Position numbers and translations under genes: made by a program. Of a DNA stretch of 5,188 nt, positions 4,475 through 5,188 are shown piece after piece (positions within the stretch are counted from its first letter, which is position 1; every line of letters starts with the position of its first letter). The notes under the pieces are model-generated. The model saw only the letters and a list, made by a program, of their open reading frames with translations, searched no databases and was not told where the DNA came from. Location: assembly GCA_017885175.1 (NCBI GenBank), contig JAFNGP010000321.1, positions 1,595-6,782 on the forward strand. The letters run 5' to 3'. Source of the DNA: a bacterium. GTDB taxonomy: Bacteria; Krumholzibacteriota; Krumholzibacteriia; Krumholzibacteriales; Krumholzibacteriaceae.

Positions 4475-5188
4475 ATGAAACGACGCGCAGAGAGCTTCCC
4501 CTCGTATTCTTCACGATGTTCTGGGCCTCCCAGGCGGTCTCCCTCTTCGGCGACCGGCTCAATAACTTCTCGCTCATGGCGATCATCAACGACTTTTCCG
4601 ACGATCCCTCGATGACGCTCTCGAAATTCTATCTCGCGATGACGCTGCCGCTCTTTCTTCTCGCGCCCCTCATCGGGACGCTCGTCGACCGGCTCAACAA
4701 GCGGTGGATCCTCGTCGTGACCGATCTCTGCAGGGGCGCCCTCGCGTGCTCGATCCCCTTTCTTTTCGCGGGGACGGGCGATTTCTTCCCCGTCATGATC
4801 GTCGTGTTCCTCATTTCCACGGGCAACCTCTTCTTCCTGCCCGCGAAGTCCGCGCTCATCCCGGAGCTCGTTTCCCGCGAACAGCTTCTCAAGGTGAACT
4901 CGATCCTTTGGGCCGCGGGGATCGCCGGGGTCATCGGAGGCTTTCTCGGCGGCGGGCTCATCTACGATTTCTTCTCGTGGTCCTCGTGTTTCTATCTCGA
5001 CGGGGCGAGCTACCTCATCTCGGCGTCGCTCCTTCTCGGGATCGCCGTCCACGGGATGAGAAACCGGGCTCCCGGACCTCGCGAGAAGACCTACCACCCC
5101 GAGCTTCCCCAGGCGCTTCTCGAAGGCGCCCGCGCGATCCGCAACTCCCCCTTCGTGCTCCGGCCGCTGGGCGTCCAGAGCCTGCTCT
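4471..5188 (+). CDS. MFS transporter, LplT/EntS-like (3' end outside window)
   Basis: This is the first 239 residues of a major facilitator superfamily permease in the inner membrane. Hydrophobic segments lie at about 11-36, 51-72, 78-100, 105-124, 143-167 and 173-194, which is the N-terminal six-helix bundle. The cytoplasmic loop begins at about 196. Family motif A between helices 2 and 3 is GTLVDRLNKR (69-78). LPAKSALIPELVSREQLLKVNSI (123-145) is the block typical of the MFS group containing the lysophospholipid flippase LplT and the siderophore exporter EntS. FGDRL at 26-30 is also typical. The GTG at 4471 overlaps the glycosyltransferase stop (GTGA), with AGG 7 bases upstream. An ATG at 4475 is out of frame. 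Its place behind an acyltransferase and a glycosyltransferase suggests it moves a lipid or glycolipid. MFS is certain; the substrate is inferred. Confidence 0.9.
   Translation, partial: MNETTRRELPLVFFTMFWASQAVSLFGDRLNNFSLMAIINDFSDDPSMTLSKFYLAMTLPLFLLAPLIGTLVDRLNKRWILVVTDLCRGALACSIPFLFAGTGDFFPVMIVVFLISTGNLFFLPAKSALIPELVSREQLLKVNSILWAAGIAGVIGGFLGGGLIYDFFSWSSCFYLDGASYLISASLLLGIAVHGMRNRAPGPREKTYHPELPQALLEGARAIRNSPFVLRPLGVQSLL

Noticed and set aside
4399..5097. A 232-residue highly charged open frame on the minus strand at the right end
   Set aside because: The antisense of a transporter with hydrophobic codons gives Glu/Asp/Arg-rich artefacts. The plus-strand MFS motifs are decisive.

Overview
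The window looks like a chromosomal piece from a GC-rich, probably Gram-negative bacterium. The evidence is an MglA-type polarity GTPase, a small lipoprotein, an LpxL-fold acyltransferase, and strong third-position G/C bias with CTC, ATC, GGC and TCG favoured. I cannot assign a phylum from sequence alone. An uncultured FCB or deltaproteobacterium-like lineage would fit, but this is only a guess. Five genes plus non-coding elements are visible, and the window cuts the first and last genes.

Left half, minus strand, read right to left. A 165-residue protein with a PH/GRAM-like domain and a C-terminal zinc ribbon (1908-2405) is followed by a 117-residue lipoprotein with a PEGA-like segment (1441-1794), which ends at a good intrinsic terminator (1344-1382). 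A gene-free stretch of about 345 bases (1095-1440) follows. It holds that terminator, an AT-rich promoter-like patch, and a potentially structured leader closed by an 11-bp perfect inverted repeat. The leader lies directly upstream of an MglA-family GTPase gene (1094 down to base 1, incomplete). That GTPase has an intact GTP-binding domain and a tail of at least 170 residues that ordinary MglA (about 195 residues) lacks. Inside the tail region is a 75-bp in-frame segment with perfect 13-bp terminal inverted repeats and off-style codons.

Right half, plus strand. Three tightly packed genes form an apparent operon. They encode an LpxL/PatA-like lysophospholipid-type acyltransferase (2441-3301), a GT4 glycosyltransferase strongly reminiscent of PimA (3305-4474), and an MFS transporter of the LplT/EntS-like type (4471 to the window end, incomplete). 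The acyltransferase and glycosyltransferase are separated by 3 bases, and the glycosyltransferase and transporter overlap by 4. Together they suggest a membrane glycolipid made by glycosylation and acylation, with the transporter moving a lipid or another product. The pairing resembles the patA-pimA pair of actinobacterial phosphatidylinositol mannoside synthesis but sits in an apparently non-actinobacterial context.

The two halves diverge from a gap of only 35 bases (2406-2440). No RNA gene, CRISPR array, transposase or phage gene was seen. The most unusual points are the extended MglA with its palindromic insertion-like segment, the structured leader that could switch access to its ribosome binding site, and the PatA/PimA/MFS module.
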